Source: Gemmatimonadota bacterium (GTDB lineage: Bacteria > Gemmatimonadota > Gemmatimonadetes > Longimicrobiales > Gaopeijiaceae). From it: a stretch of DNA of 41,720 bases. The stretch is taken from the NCBI GenBank assembly GCA_009692105.1, contig SHZS01000010.1:1-41720 (forward strand). Direction: 5' to 3'. A model generated the notes under the pieces. That model did no database searches. It was given only the letters and a program-made list of their open reading frames with translations, and was not told where the DNA came from. A program made the translations under genes and the position numbers. Shown piece after piece: positions 15,753 through 23,163 of the stretch (position 1 is the stretch's first letter; every line of letters starts with the position of its first letter).

Positions 15753-16386
15753 GCGTTCCGAGGGTCGCCGTGATCTGCCCCGTCCGCTGGGGCTTCGAGA
15801 TCCGGATCTCGAAGCGATGCCTGACGAGGAGTTGGTGACCGCCCACCTGAGCGGTCGCACCGGTGCCTTCCAGGAACTCTTCAATCGGTACCGGGATCGC
15901 CTCGTCCACTTCATCACCCGCAAGACGGGCGACGCCGACCGCGCTCAGGATCTCGTGCAGGAGGCGTTCATCCGCGTCACCCGGCACCTGCACCGCTTCG
16001 ACACCAGCAAGAAGTTCTCGACCTGGGTCTACACGATCGCGAGCAACCTCTCCAAGAACGAGCTCCGCAACCGGTCGCGAAGCCCGCTGGTGCTATTCCA
16101 GCGGCTGACCAGCAATTGGGACGAAGACCACAGGCCGCTTCAGTTCGAAGACACGAGCATGCGTCCCGATGACCTGTATCGGAAGAGGTTCCTGCAGCGA
16201 ATCGTCGAGGACACCGTCGAGGAGCTCCCAGAGCACCATCGGTTGGTCTTCCGTCTCCGAGAGTTGGAGGGGAAGAGCTACGAGGAGATCGCCGAGATCA
16301 CGGGCGTGAACCTCGGCACGGTGAAGAGCCGGTTGCACCGGGCCAGGCACTCGTTCGCCCAGCGGATCGAGCATCTCCTGAACTAG
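15745..16386 (+). CDS. ECF-type RNA polymerase sigma factor
   Basis: The 213-residue protein has only sigma regions 2 and 4, as in group 4 sigma factors. Region 2 runs from about residue 38 (FQELFNRYRDRL) through DLVQEAFIRVTRH to FSTWVYTIASNLSKNELRNRSR. Region 4 starts near 155 (VEELPEHHRLVFRLRELEGKSYEEIAEITG) with the recognition helix in NLGTVKSRLHRAR. No anti-sigma factor is adjacent; downstream is a coiled-coil protein. The start ATG 15745 has only a weak ribosome site and is preceded by a terminator-like hairpin, suggesting control in the leader. Target promoters cannot be told from sequence. Confidence 0.93.
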   Translation: MSERSEGRRDLPRPLGLRDPDLEAMPDEELVTAHLSGRTGAFQELFNRYRDRLVHFITRKTGDADRAQDLVQEAFIRVTRHLHRFDTSKKFSTWVYTIASNLSKNELRNRSRSPLVLFQRLTSNWDEDHRPLQFEDTSMRPDDLYRKRFLQRIVEDTVEELPEHHRLVFRLRELEGKSYEEIAEITGVNLGTVKSRLHRARHSFAQRIEHLLN

Positions 16387-16411
16387 CGAGCCGGCGGATC
16401 ATCGCGTCCCG

Positions 16412-16456
16412 CCAGCTCCTGACTGCCCAGCTCCTACCCGCCCAGCTCCTACCTGC
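16412..16456. repeat. 15-bp tandem repeat, three copies
   Basis: Units at 16412-16426, 16427-16441 and 16442-16456 share CCAGCTCCTnnCnGC with two or three substitutions. They fill the space between the ECF sigma gene and the coiled-coil protein gene. Confidence 0.8.
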
Positions 16457-16474
16457 CTGGTTTCTCCCCAACCG

Positions 16475-16924
16475 ATGTTCGAGTCGCTCGTTCAGGCCTT
16501 CCGACAGGCCATCGTCAACTTCCGGACCGAGTTGCATCGAGGGGATCCCCCAGAGATCGCCGAGCCAAGCCTGAGGGCCATGGCACGCGACGTCGCGCTC
16601 ATGGCCGCGCGCTACGAGATGCTCAAGGCCCAGGCCAGGGCCACGACCACGGAGGCGGAGGGCGAGGACCAGAAGGCGGAGACCTGCCTCCGGCGGCTGG
16701 AGCTGGCCCGTGAGATCGGGGACGAGGAGACCGCCCGGGTGGCGGCCGGTTTCCAGGAGCGACACCTCCGCCGCCGTGGTCTCCTCACCGAGAAGGCGAA
16801 GCTCTTCGAGAGGGAGGCCAGAGACCGGGAGGTGGAGCTGGAGGAGATGAAGGACCGCTTCCGCGAGACGCTGCGCGCCTGGGAGACTTCTTCGACGGAC
16901 CCCGGCCCGTCCGGGGGAGCATAG
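16475..16924 (+). CDS. charged coiled-coil protein, PspA-like in outline
   Basis: A 149-residue protein of almost continuous charged helix with no membrane segment. It begins MFESLVQAFRQAIVNF and its body is rich in Glu/Arg/Ala with heptad-like spacing (AMARDVALMAARYEMLKAQAR, then ETCLRRLELAREIGDEETARVAAGF). This resembles the helical hairpin core of PspA/IM30/Vipp1 membrane-stress proteins, but it is shorter than the usual 220 residues and I cannot confirm membership. It lies 88 bp after the ECF sigma gene, separated by a 15-bp tandem repeat, and may be in its transcript; an envelope stress role would fit with the GlsB-like gene downstream. Confidence 0.6.
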   Translation: MFESLVQAFRQAIVNFRTELHRGDPPEIAEPSLRAMARDVALMAARYEMLKAQARATTTEAEGEDQKAETCLRRLELAREIGDEETARVAAGFQERHLRRRGLLTEKAKLFEREARDREVELEEMKDRFRETLRAWETSSTDPGPSGGA

Positions 16925-17007
16925 GCACCGGGTGGCCACGCACCGACGTAGCGTCTAGATTTCCGCGGAATTTCAATTCGCCGACCCTTCCGACACATCG
17001 CGCGCAC

Positions 17008-17286
17008 ATGGAAAACTGGATCGGTGTGGGAGTCTGGATCGTACTTGGCGCCCTCGTCGGCCTCACCATGAAGGTGGTCGTGCGTCACCCCGATGAGCAG
17101 CCGGGCCACACCCTCCTACTCGTCATCTTCGGAGCGTTTGGAGCCCTGATCGGGGGGATGCTCGGCGTCGGGTTCTTCCACTTCGAAGACCCCAGGTCAC
17201 TCAGCGCCGGAGGGATGGCGGGCGCGCTCGCCCTGAGCACGCTCCTCACCTGGCTCTACCGCTGGGGCGCCCGCGCCCTGATCTGA
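17008..17286 (+). CDS. GlsB/YeaQ/YmgE-family small membrane protein
   Basis: The 92-residue protein has three transmembrane helices (about residues 5-25, 34-55 and 68-88) with many glycines, including VLGALVGL and GAFGALIGGMLGVGFF. This is the pattern of the transglycosylase-associated (GlsB/YeaQ/YmgE) family. Members are abundant in stress conditions but have no enzyme activity established. It sits downstream of the ECF sigma and coiled-coil genes on the same strand. Confidence 0.75.
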   Translation: MENWIGVGVWIVLGALVGLTMKVVVRHPDEQPGHTLLLVIFGAFGALIGGMLGVGFFHFEDPRSLSAGGMAGALALSTLLTWLYRWGARALI

Positions 17287-17307
17287 CCCTCAGGGGGGCG
17301 GACGATC

Positions 17308-18678
17308 ATGCGGCCGACCGGGGCCGGAGCGCGCCGAATCACACCCAGCGAGTCGGTACGTTTCCGGGAAGAGCTTTACGAGTTCCTCCGCATCCCCTCG
17401 GTCAGCGCACGCTCAGAGTTCCGGCATGAGATGCGCCGGGCGGGAGCGTGGATCGTCGAGACGCTGCAGCGAGCCGGCTTCGGCGCGGAGCTCCTCGACA
17501 CCGCGGGCCATCCCCTGGTCCTCGGTGAGTGGCGTAAGGCAGGGGCGGGGGCGCCCACCCTCCTGATCTACGGTCACTACGACGTCCAACCTGCCGAGCC
17601 GCTAGAGCTCTGGACATCGCCGCCATTCGAGCCCGTGACGCGGGAAGGCCGGATCTATGCGCGGGGGGCGGCGGACGACAAAGGGCAGATCTTCCTGCAC
17701 CTGAAGGCACTCGAGCTGCTCCTTCGGGACCAGGGCTATCTCCCCGTGAATGTCGTCGTCCTGATCGAGGGTGAGGAGGAGATCTCATCCCCACATCTCC
17801 TCCCCTTCGTGGAAGCAAGCCGTGAACGGCTGGCCGCCGACGCGGTCCTCATTTCCGATTCGGCCATGTTCGCCGCCGATCGTCCTTCCTTGCTCTACTC
17901 CCTGAGAGGAATCGCCTACTTTGAACTTCGCGTGCGCGGTGCACGGGGCGACCTCCATTCCGGGAGCTACGGCGGCGCGGTTCCGAACGCCGCAACTGAG
18001 CTGGCAAGGATCCTCGCGACCCTTCATGGCACCGACGGTCGTGTGGCCATCCGGGGATTCTATGATGGGGTCGTCCAGCACGATGCGACGAGCCGCCGTG
18101 CGATCCAGGAGCTCCCCTTCCTAGACGAGGAGTTCATGGATGAAGCCGGCGTGCGTGCCCTGAAGGGCGAGCTGGGATTCTCCACCCTGGAGCGGCTCTG
18201 GACCCGACCGACGTGCGAGATAAACGGGATTCTCTCGGGCTACACGGGTGAGGGCGCCAAGACGGTCCTCCCGTCCCATGCCATGGCGAAGGTGAGCTTC
18301 CGCCTCGTTCCCGAGCAGGAACCGGCGCAGATCGCGTCCCTATTCCGCGAGCACGTGAAGCGCGTCGCCGCACCGGGGATCGAGGTAGATGTGCTCGACC
18401 TGCACGGCGGAAGGCCTTGGCGGGCTCATGCCGAGGGGCGCTTCTTCGAGGCGGCTCGAGGCGCACTCGAGGAAGTCTTCGGGGTGGAGCCCGTCCTCAC
18501 CGGGGATGGCGCGTCGATCCCGATCGTCACCGAGCTGGAGCGGGTCCTTGGAGCACCCGCGGTGCTCATGGGATTCGCCCTGCCGGGTGCGAATATGCAC
18601 GCGCCCGACGAATGGTTTCCCGAAAGCCACATCGAAAAGGGAATCGCGACGCTACTCTCGTTCTACGGGCGGCTCTGA
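17308..18678 (+). CDS. M20-family metallopeptidase (dipeptidase)
   Basis: A 456-residue zinc peptidase of the M20/M25/M40 family, probably cytoplasmic since no signal peptide is seen. Metal and catalytic residues are H90 and D92 (YGHYDVQPA), D123/D124 (ARGAADDKGQ), the EGEEEI acidic cluster at 154-159, and the late histidine in GANMHAPDEWFPE near residue 431. The middle 200 residues are the dimerisation domain (GDLHSGSYGG opening). The arrangement and length match the dipeptidase-like subgroup that cleaves short peptides, though exact substrates are unknown. Its stop is only 2 bp from the convergent end of trpE, so transcription collides or terminates bidirectionally. Confidence 0.92.
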   Translation: MRPTGAGARRITPSESVRFREELYEFLRIPSVSARSEFRHEMRRAGAWIVETLQRAGFGAELLDTAGHPLVLGEWRKAGAGAPTLLIYGHYDVQPAEPLELWTSPPFEPVTREGRIYARGAADDKGQIFLHLKALELLLRDQGYLPVNVVVLIEGEEEISSPHLLPFVEASRERLAADAVLISDSAMFAADRPSLLYSLRGIAYFELRVRGARGDLHSGSYGGAVPNAATELARILATLHGTDGRVAIRGFYDGVVQHDATSRRAIQELPFLDEEFMDEAGVRALKGELGFSTLERLWTRPTCEINGILSGYTGEGAKTVLPSHAMAKVSFRLVPEQEPAQIASLFREHVKRVAAPGIEVDVLDLHGGRPWRAHAEGRFFEAARGALEEVFGVEPVLTGDGASIPIVTELERVLGAPAVLMGFALPGANMHAPDEWFPESHIEKGIATLLSFYGRL

Positions 18679-18680
18679 GC

Positions 18681-20180
18681 TCAGCGCGGCGAGCCCACCA
18701 TGACCCCGGCCCTGAGGAGCGCTCGGGCCTTGTTCAGCGTCTCCTCGTACTCCGCGTTCGGGTTGGAGTCCGCGACGATTCCGGCCCCAACCTGCATGAA
18801 GGCCCGGTCTCCAATCACGACTACGGTCCGGATCGCGATCGCGGTATCCATGGACATCCCGCCATATCCCAAGTAGCCAACCGCCCCCGCGTAAGGCCCG
18901 CGGCGCGTCGGCTCCAGCTCCTCGATGATCTCCATCGCCCGGATCTTGGGCGCGCCCGAGACCGTCCCCGCCGGGAAGCACGCCCGGAGCACGTCCATCG
19001 CACCCAGCCCGTCGCGGAGGTCACCATCCACCTGCGAACACATGTGCATTACGTGCGAGTACCGCTCCACGACCATGAGCTCCGGGACCCGCACCGTCCC
19101 GAAGCTCGCCACGCGCCCGACATCGTTCCGTCCCAGGTCCACGAGCATGCGATGCTCGGCCAGCTCCTTCTCGTCGGAGAGGAGCTCTTCCCCGAGCCTC
19201 CGATCCTCTTCGGGATCCTTCCCCCGGCGTCTAGTGCCGGCGATAGGACGGACCGTGATCGTTCCCCCTTCTACGCGAGCGAGCACCTCGGGCGACGATC
19301 CGACGAGAGTGACGCCATCCATCTCGAGGAAGTAGAGATAGGGGGAAGGGTTCAGGGATCGGATCGCTCGGTACAGGTCGAAGGGCGACCCCTCGAGCGT
19401 GATCCCGAGCCGCTGGCTCAAGACGACCTGAAAGGCATCCCCGGCGAGGATGTACTCGTGGATCCGCCCCACCCGCTCCTCGTACTCCTCCCGCGTCATG
19501 GTGCTGGTGAAGGGCGGATCCTCCGGAGGCTCGGCTCTGAGGCTCAGGGCTGGAGGAGCGCTCTCCGACCCCAGGCGCTCGATCAGGCTCCGAATCGCCG
19601 TCCGGGCCTCCTCGTATCGCTCCCGCAGCGCCTCCCGCGACAGCCCAGGCGCCACGGGAACGGCCCGGATCGCCATGGCGCGGCCCAGCAAGTTGTCGAT
19701 GGCGAGGACCACGTCGGTGAAGACGAGGAGGGCGTCGGGGATCCCCAGGTCATCGCGGGCGATCACGGGAAGCCGCTCGATCTGCCTGACGACGTCATAA
19801 CCGAAGAACCCCACCGCCCCGCCCCAGAAACGGGGCACGCCAGGCACTGTGGCCGGCGTCCACGCCCGGAGGCGCCGGTCCAGATCATCCAGGGGGTCTT
19901 CGGTGGCAACCGGCTCCCACCCCTTCCCTGGAGACCACCATGACACGGCACCGCCCGTGAGCCGCCACGCCCCACTGGGCTCGGTCCCGAGGAAGGTATA
20001 CCTCGCCCACTTCTCTCCACCGACTACCGACTCGAGCAGGAACCCGAATGGCGGGCGCCGGAGCTTATGGTACGCAGTCACGGCAGTCTCGGCGTCGAAT
20101 AGAAACTCCGACCGTACCGGGACGAGGCTCGCTTCCCGCGCGAGCTCCGCGAAGGCTTCGAAAGAAGGGATCAGTTCCAT
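18681..20180 (-). CDS. trpE: anthranilate synthase component I
   Basis: A 499-residue chorismate enzyme for tryptophan synthesis. The residue that separates it from PabB is alanine in PIAGTRRRGKD, as in anthranilate synthases (PabB has PIKGT). The N-terminal LLESVVGGEKWARYTFLG belongs to the regulatory domain that binds tryptophan in the family. C-terminal signatures are LVDLGRNDVGRV, SHVMHMCSQV and FPAGTVSGAPKIRAMEIIEELE. ATG 20180 is chosen since the N-terminus MELIPSFEAFAEL matches the family. No trpG or other trp gene is adjacent, so the glutaminase partner must come from elsewhere, perhaps pabA. Confidence 0.93.
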   Translation of the reverse strand: MELIPSFEAFAELAREASLVPVRSEFLFDAETAVTAYHKLRRPPFGFLLESVVGGEKWARYTFLGTEPSGAWRLTGGAVSWWSPGKGWEPVATEDPLDDLDRRLRAWTPATVPGVPRFWGGAVGFFGYDVVRQIERLPVIARDDLGIPDALLVFTDVVLAIDNLLGRAMAIRAVPVAPGLSREALRERYEEARTAIRSLIERLGSESAPPALSLRAEPPEDPPFTSTMTREEYEERVGRIHEYILAGDAFQVVLSQRLGITLEGSPFDLYRAIRSLNPSPYLYFLEMDGVTLVGSSPEVLARVEGGTITVRPIAGTRRRGKDPEEDRRLGEELLSDEKELAEHRMLVDLGRNDVGRVASFGTVRVPELMVVERYSHVMHMCSQVDGDLRDGLGAMDVLRACFPAGTVSGAPKIRAMEIIEELEPTRRGPYAGAVGYLGYGGMSMDTAIAIRTVVVIGDRAFMQVGAGIVADSNPNAEYEETLNKARALLRAGVMVGSPR

Positions 20181-20245
20181 GGTGCGTTCGACGAACGGAA
20201 ACCGGCGCCCGGAATGGGCGTTTGACCGGGGGACCGGGAGGGCGG

Positions 20246-20275
20246 CAATGTCCCTGGCTGACCCCCGAAAGTCAA
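20246..20275 (-). promoter_or_regulatory. putative trpE promoter
   Basis: On the minus strand TTGACT (20275-20270) is followed after 18 nt by ACATTG (20251-20246). The -35 is close to consensus, the -10 is poor. Placement would give a leader of about 60 nt before ATG 20180. Confidence 0.3.
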
Positions 20276-20286
20276 CGCGCTGACGC

Positions 20287-20508
20287 TCATGTCGATCGAA
20301 TCGTGAGGGGTGGAGTGCCCAACGCATGACGCCGGATAGTACGCCGCCCGGCCTCGTCCTTCGTAACCTCGAAGGCGACCCGGTAGGCCTCCGGGATCCG
20401 CTCGAGAACCGCGGGGAGGACAACCGCCACGACCACGTCCTGGTCCGTCCCGAGCCGATCGACCGGCGAGGGACTCAGGGGCTCCTGCGAGCCCCCGAGT
20501 CGGACACC
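20287..20508 (-). other. open frame continuing directly after the flavin reductase stop (73 codons)
   Basis: Immediately after the TAA of the flavin reductase (20509-20511) the same frame remains open for 73 codons to a TGA at 20287-20289. The translation is protein-like, including DQDVVVAVVLPAVLERIPE followed by AYRVAFEVTKDEAGRRTIRR, with mostly G or C third positions. The only conventional internal starts are two GTG codons in DVVVAV (first at 20436), with a weak ribosome site. It may be a small gene with a poor start, a remnant of a longer C-terminal extension, or stop readthrough. No family is recognised. Confidence 0.35.
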
Positions 20509-20991
20509 TTACGAAGCGACCGTGCCGTATTCTCCCTTGAAGAAGATGAGCGGATCCCCATCTCCTTCGACGCCGCATTCGAGCACTTTCCCCAGGACGA
20601 TGATGTGGTCCCCCGCCTCAAACTCCCGCCAAACCCGGCAGTCGAGCCAAGCGAGCGCCCCAGCCAAGACAGACATCCCGGACCCCACCCTCCTCAGCCC
20701 GACCCCCGCGAACCGCTCGTTCGGATCGTCGTCCGAGAAGCGCCGGGCCAGGCTCTCATCCTCGGCGCCAAGGATCGAGAGCCCGAACCGGCGCGTCTCC
20801 AGCACCGTGCCGAGAGACGCGGACCCTCGGTCCATGCAGACGAGAACAAGACGAGGCTCGAGGGAGACCGACGCTACCGCGTTTGCGGTGAGCCCCACGG
20901 AGCCCCCCTCCCGAGCCACAGAGGTCACGATCGTCACTCCCGTGGCGAAGCGTGACATCACCTGGCGGAACCCGTCCCTTTCCTCGGTCAT
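20509..20991 (-). CDS. flavin reductase-like FMN-binding protein
   Basis: The 160-residue product is a split-barrel flavin reductase of the HpaC/RutF family, which supplies reduced FMN or FAD to a partner oxygenase using NAD(P)H. Family features are FRQVMSRFATGVTIVTS at the start, GLTANAVASVSLEPRLVLVCM (flavin phosphate binding) near 35-55 and the late GDHIIVLGKVLE near 130. ATG 20991 is preceded by GGAGG at 4 nt. No oxygenase gene is adjacent, so the partner is unknown. An unusual open extension follows its stop codon in the same frame. Confidence 0.88.
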   Translation of the reverse strand: MTEERDGFRQVMSRFATGVTIVTSVAREGGSVGLTANAVASVSLEPRLVLVCMDRGSASLGTVLETRRFGLSILGAEDESLARRFSDDDPNERFAGVGLRRVGSGMSVLAGALAWLDCRVWREFEAGDHIIVLGKVLECGVEGDGDPLIFFKGEYGTVAS

Positions 20992-21149
20992 TCGCCTCCG
21001 AGTCGACCCGCCCAGGAATCCGGATCCTAAAGCCGAGGCCCGGCTTTGCGCTGGCACTCCACCCGGGATAGCTTGGTGACTCTGGCATCTTCGTGCGGCC
21101 GGACCCGGATCCGGGGACCCAGCGCACACGCCCCTACCTCCAAAACACA

Positions 21150-22166
21150 ATGCGCGAGAAGGGATTCCGCTTCCTCGTCGGGCTCGTGATCATAACGGCG
21201 GCGACGGGGTGCGACAACGTAGCTTTCGGCGGGATCCAGGTGGAGCTGCGTGCGCCACCGCCCCCTCCCGGAAGCGCTCCGGTGGAGGGGGCGCTGGACC
21301 TTACCGCCCCCCTCGACCTCGGGTCCATTCTGTACCTGGTCGAGCGCTTCGAGGACTCCCAGGCCTCGATCGTCCCGGTCGCGGTGCTTGCTGATCGTGG
21401 GTACCGCGCCCTTCCAGACTCGAGCCAGCTCCCGGGGCTCCTCGACAGATTCCCGCTCGGACGATGGGAGCCGGGCACGGAGTTCACCCTCTTCGCCCAG
21501 GGGGTCCGGGCCGGGACCTTCATCACCGACGGAACCAGCGAGGTGGATGCATCCACCTGTCAGGCGCGCCCCAGGGCCGTGGGGCGGATCGAGCTCCGGC
21601 CGGAGGCGGTGTCGCAGCAGCGTTTCCTGGCGCTCACCCCGGTAGACGTGCCCTCGTCCTCCGGCCCCCTCACGCCGGGCCTGATCGAGGATGCCCCTCT
21701 TCGCGCCGCCGCAACAGGCCTTGCCCAGCGCCTGATCCCGGAGATGGGGGTCCAATGGCCGCCCTCGATCCCCGCCATCCGCCGGGACCTCCAGCCCATC
21801 GTGCTCGAGTCGGGGGGCGCCGCCGGCCTCGCGGTCTCGTTCGTCTATGGCGACGGCCTCGTGGTGGGCCCGCCCACTCGTCGGCTGGCCTATAGCCTCT
21901 TCATCCTGGCCGAGGCAACGCCTGCCCGGTACGAGCCGGTATTCGCTTGGTACCAGCGGTACGACTCGCGGGGGAAGGCGTTTCCCAGGTTCCTCGCCGC
22001 ACACGACGCACACGGAATCGGGGCGCCGGATGCCCTCCTCGAGGTCTTCGGGGAATCGGCGCGCTGGCTTGCGATCGTAGGGCCTCAGGAGGGCCAGTGG
22101 AGGGTGCTTTTCCAGGACGGATGCGGGGTCCCCGCATCCGCGGACGGGCTGCGCACCTTCCCCTGA
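21150..22166 (+). CDS. secreted lipoprotein of unknown function
   Basis: The 338-residue product has a lipoprotein signal: charged MREKGFRF, a hydrophobic core LVGLVIITA and a lipobox ending ATGC, so the mature protein starts at Cys 22 and is attached to a membrane facing the periplasm or outside. The rest is a proline-flanked linker (APPPPPGSAP) and a beta-rich body with one further cysteine pair. I recognise no family. It is divergent from the flavin reductase and 13 bp before the ABC importer binding protein, so it heads the importer/secretion run and might assist substrate uptake. Confidence 0.7.
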   Translation: MREKGFRFLVGLVIITAATGCDNVAFGGIQVELRAPPPPPGSAPVEGALDLTAPLDLGSILYLVERFEDSQASIVPVAVLADRGYRALPDSSQLPGLLDRFPLGRWEPGTEFTLFAQGVRAGTFITDGTSEVDASTCQARPRAVGRIELRPEAVSQQRFLALTPVDVPSSSGPLTPGLIEDAPLRAAATGLAQRLIPEMGVQWPPSIPAIRRDLQPIVLESGGAAGLAVSFVYGDGLVVGPPTRRLAYSLFILAEATPARYEPVFAWYQRYDSRGKAFPRFLAAHDAHGIGAPDALLEVFGESARWLAIVGPQEGQWRVLFQDGCGVPASADGLRTFP

Positions 22167-22179
22167 CGGGCCGTTGCCC

Positions 22180-23163
22180 ATGCCCCTGAGGGCCGTTGTT
22201 CTCCTCCGGTCCGTTCTTCTTGGCCGATCCATCTTTCTCGTCCGATTCGTTCTTCTCGGATCGATCTTGTCGCTCGTGTTGTGGGCGTGCGACGCTTCCC
22301 CACCCCCAGAGGGCGGGGGGGGGCAAGTGGCGCCCGAGGACACCGGCAACGCCGGCGCCGAGACCCCGCCCCCCCATCCCGGAGCAACCCACCCCATCCG
22401 GGTCGAGGACGACGCCGGGCACACCGTCGTTCTCGAGGGCGCGCCGATCCGGGTCGTCTCCCTCGTCCCCTCCGCGACCGAGATCCTCCTCGCCTTGGGT
22501 CAGCAGGATCGGCTGGTGGGGCGGACCGACTTCGACGAGGACCCTGCCTTGGCTTCCGTTCCATCCGTGGGAGGAGGCCTCGAGCCTTCCATCGAGCGGA
22601 TCGTCTCGCTCCACCCCGACCTCGTGGTCCACTTCCGGGCTGACTCCGACCTGACGACTTCGAGGCAACTGGATCGAGCGGGTATCCCTCATGTGGCGAT
22701 CCGCCCCGACGGGATTCGGGATGTCCACCGGATCATCCGCCTTCTCGGAGCTATCGTGCACCGAGACGCGACTGCCGACTCTCTCGACCGCGCGCTGACG
22801 GCCCGGGTGGAGGGTGTCTCGAGGAGTGTCGCCGAGCTCGATCGGCCGCGCGTGGCGTTCCTTCTCGGTGGGGACCCACCGCTCGTGGCCGGGCCCGGCA
22901 CGTTCCTCGACGAGCTGATCCAGATCGCGGGCGGGCAAAACGTGTTTGCGGACCTGGGCGCCCTCTATGCCCCCGTCAACGTGGAGGAGGTGATCCGGCG
23001 AGACCCTCGATACCTCCTCGCCCGGGAAGGAGCACGCATCTCCGTAGCTCTGGCCGGAATCCCGGTGCTCCGCTTCCCGCCCGAGGTCGAGGCTCCAGGG
23101 CTCGGGCTCGGCGACTCTGCGCACATGATGGCCGGGGCGCTTCACCCGGGCCGCCTCCCATGA
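22180..23163 (+). CDS. periplasmic/lipoprotein binding protein of a BtuF/FecB-type ABC importer
   Basis: The 327-residue product is a class III substrate-binding protein for cobalamin, heme or ferric-siderophore uptake. It has a lipobox ending LVLWAC, then a proline/glycine linker, then the family fold: RVVSLVPSATEILLALG near residues 88-104, FDEDPALASVPSVGG, IVSLHPDLVV, and ELIQIAGGQNVFAD near 250. SLVPSATEILLALG is more typical of the BtuF group, so cobalamin is slightly favoured over iron. Its signal helix is built from an 18-bp tandem repeat. The stop overlaps the permease ATG by 4 bp. Substrate is an inference. Confidence 0.88.
   Translation: MPLRAVVLLRSVLLGRSIFLVRFVLLGSILSLVLWACDASPPPEGGGGQVAPEDTGNAGAETPPPHPGATHPIRVEDDAGHTVVLEGAPIRVVSLVPSATEILLALGQQDRLVGRTDFDEDPALASVPSVGGGLEPSIERIVSLHPDLVVHFRADSDLTTSRQLDRAGIPHVAIRPDGIRDVHRIIRLLGAIVHRDATADSLDRALTARVEGVSRSVAELDRPRVAFLLGGDPPLVAGPGTFLDELIQIAGGQNVFADLGALYAPVNVEEVIRRDPRYLLAREGARISVALAGIPVLRFPPEVEAPGLGLGDSAHMMAGALHPGRLP
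22194..22265. repeat. 18-bp degenerate tandem repeat forming the lipoprotein signal helix
   Basis: Four units (22194-22211, 22212-22229, 22230-22247, 22248-22265) follow the pattern CGTTCTTCTCGGCCGATC with substitutions. They encode six-residue repeats VVLLRS, VLLGRS, IFLVRF, VLLGSI in the hydrophobic signal of the binding protein. Confidence 0.75.

Noticed and set aside
18417-19943. A 508-codon plus-strand frame opposite trpE
   Set aside because: It is the reverse shadow of a strongly conserved gene.
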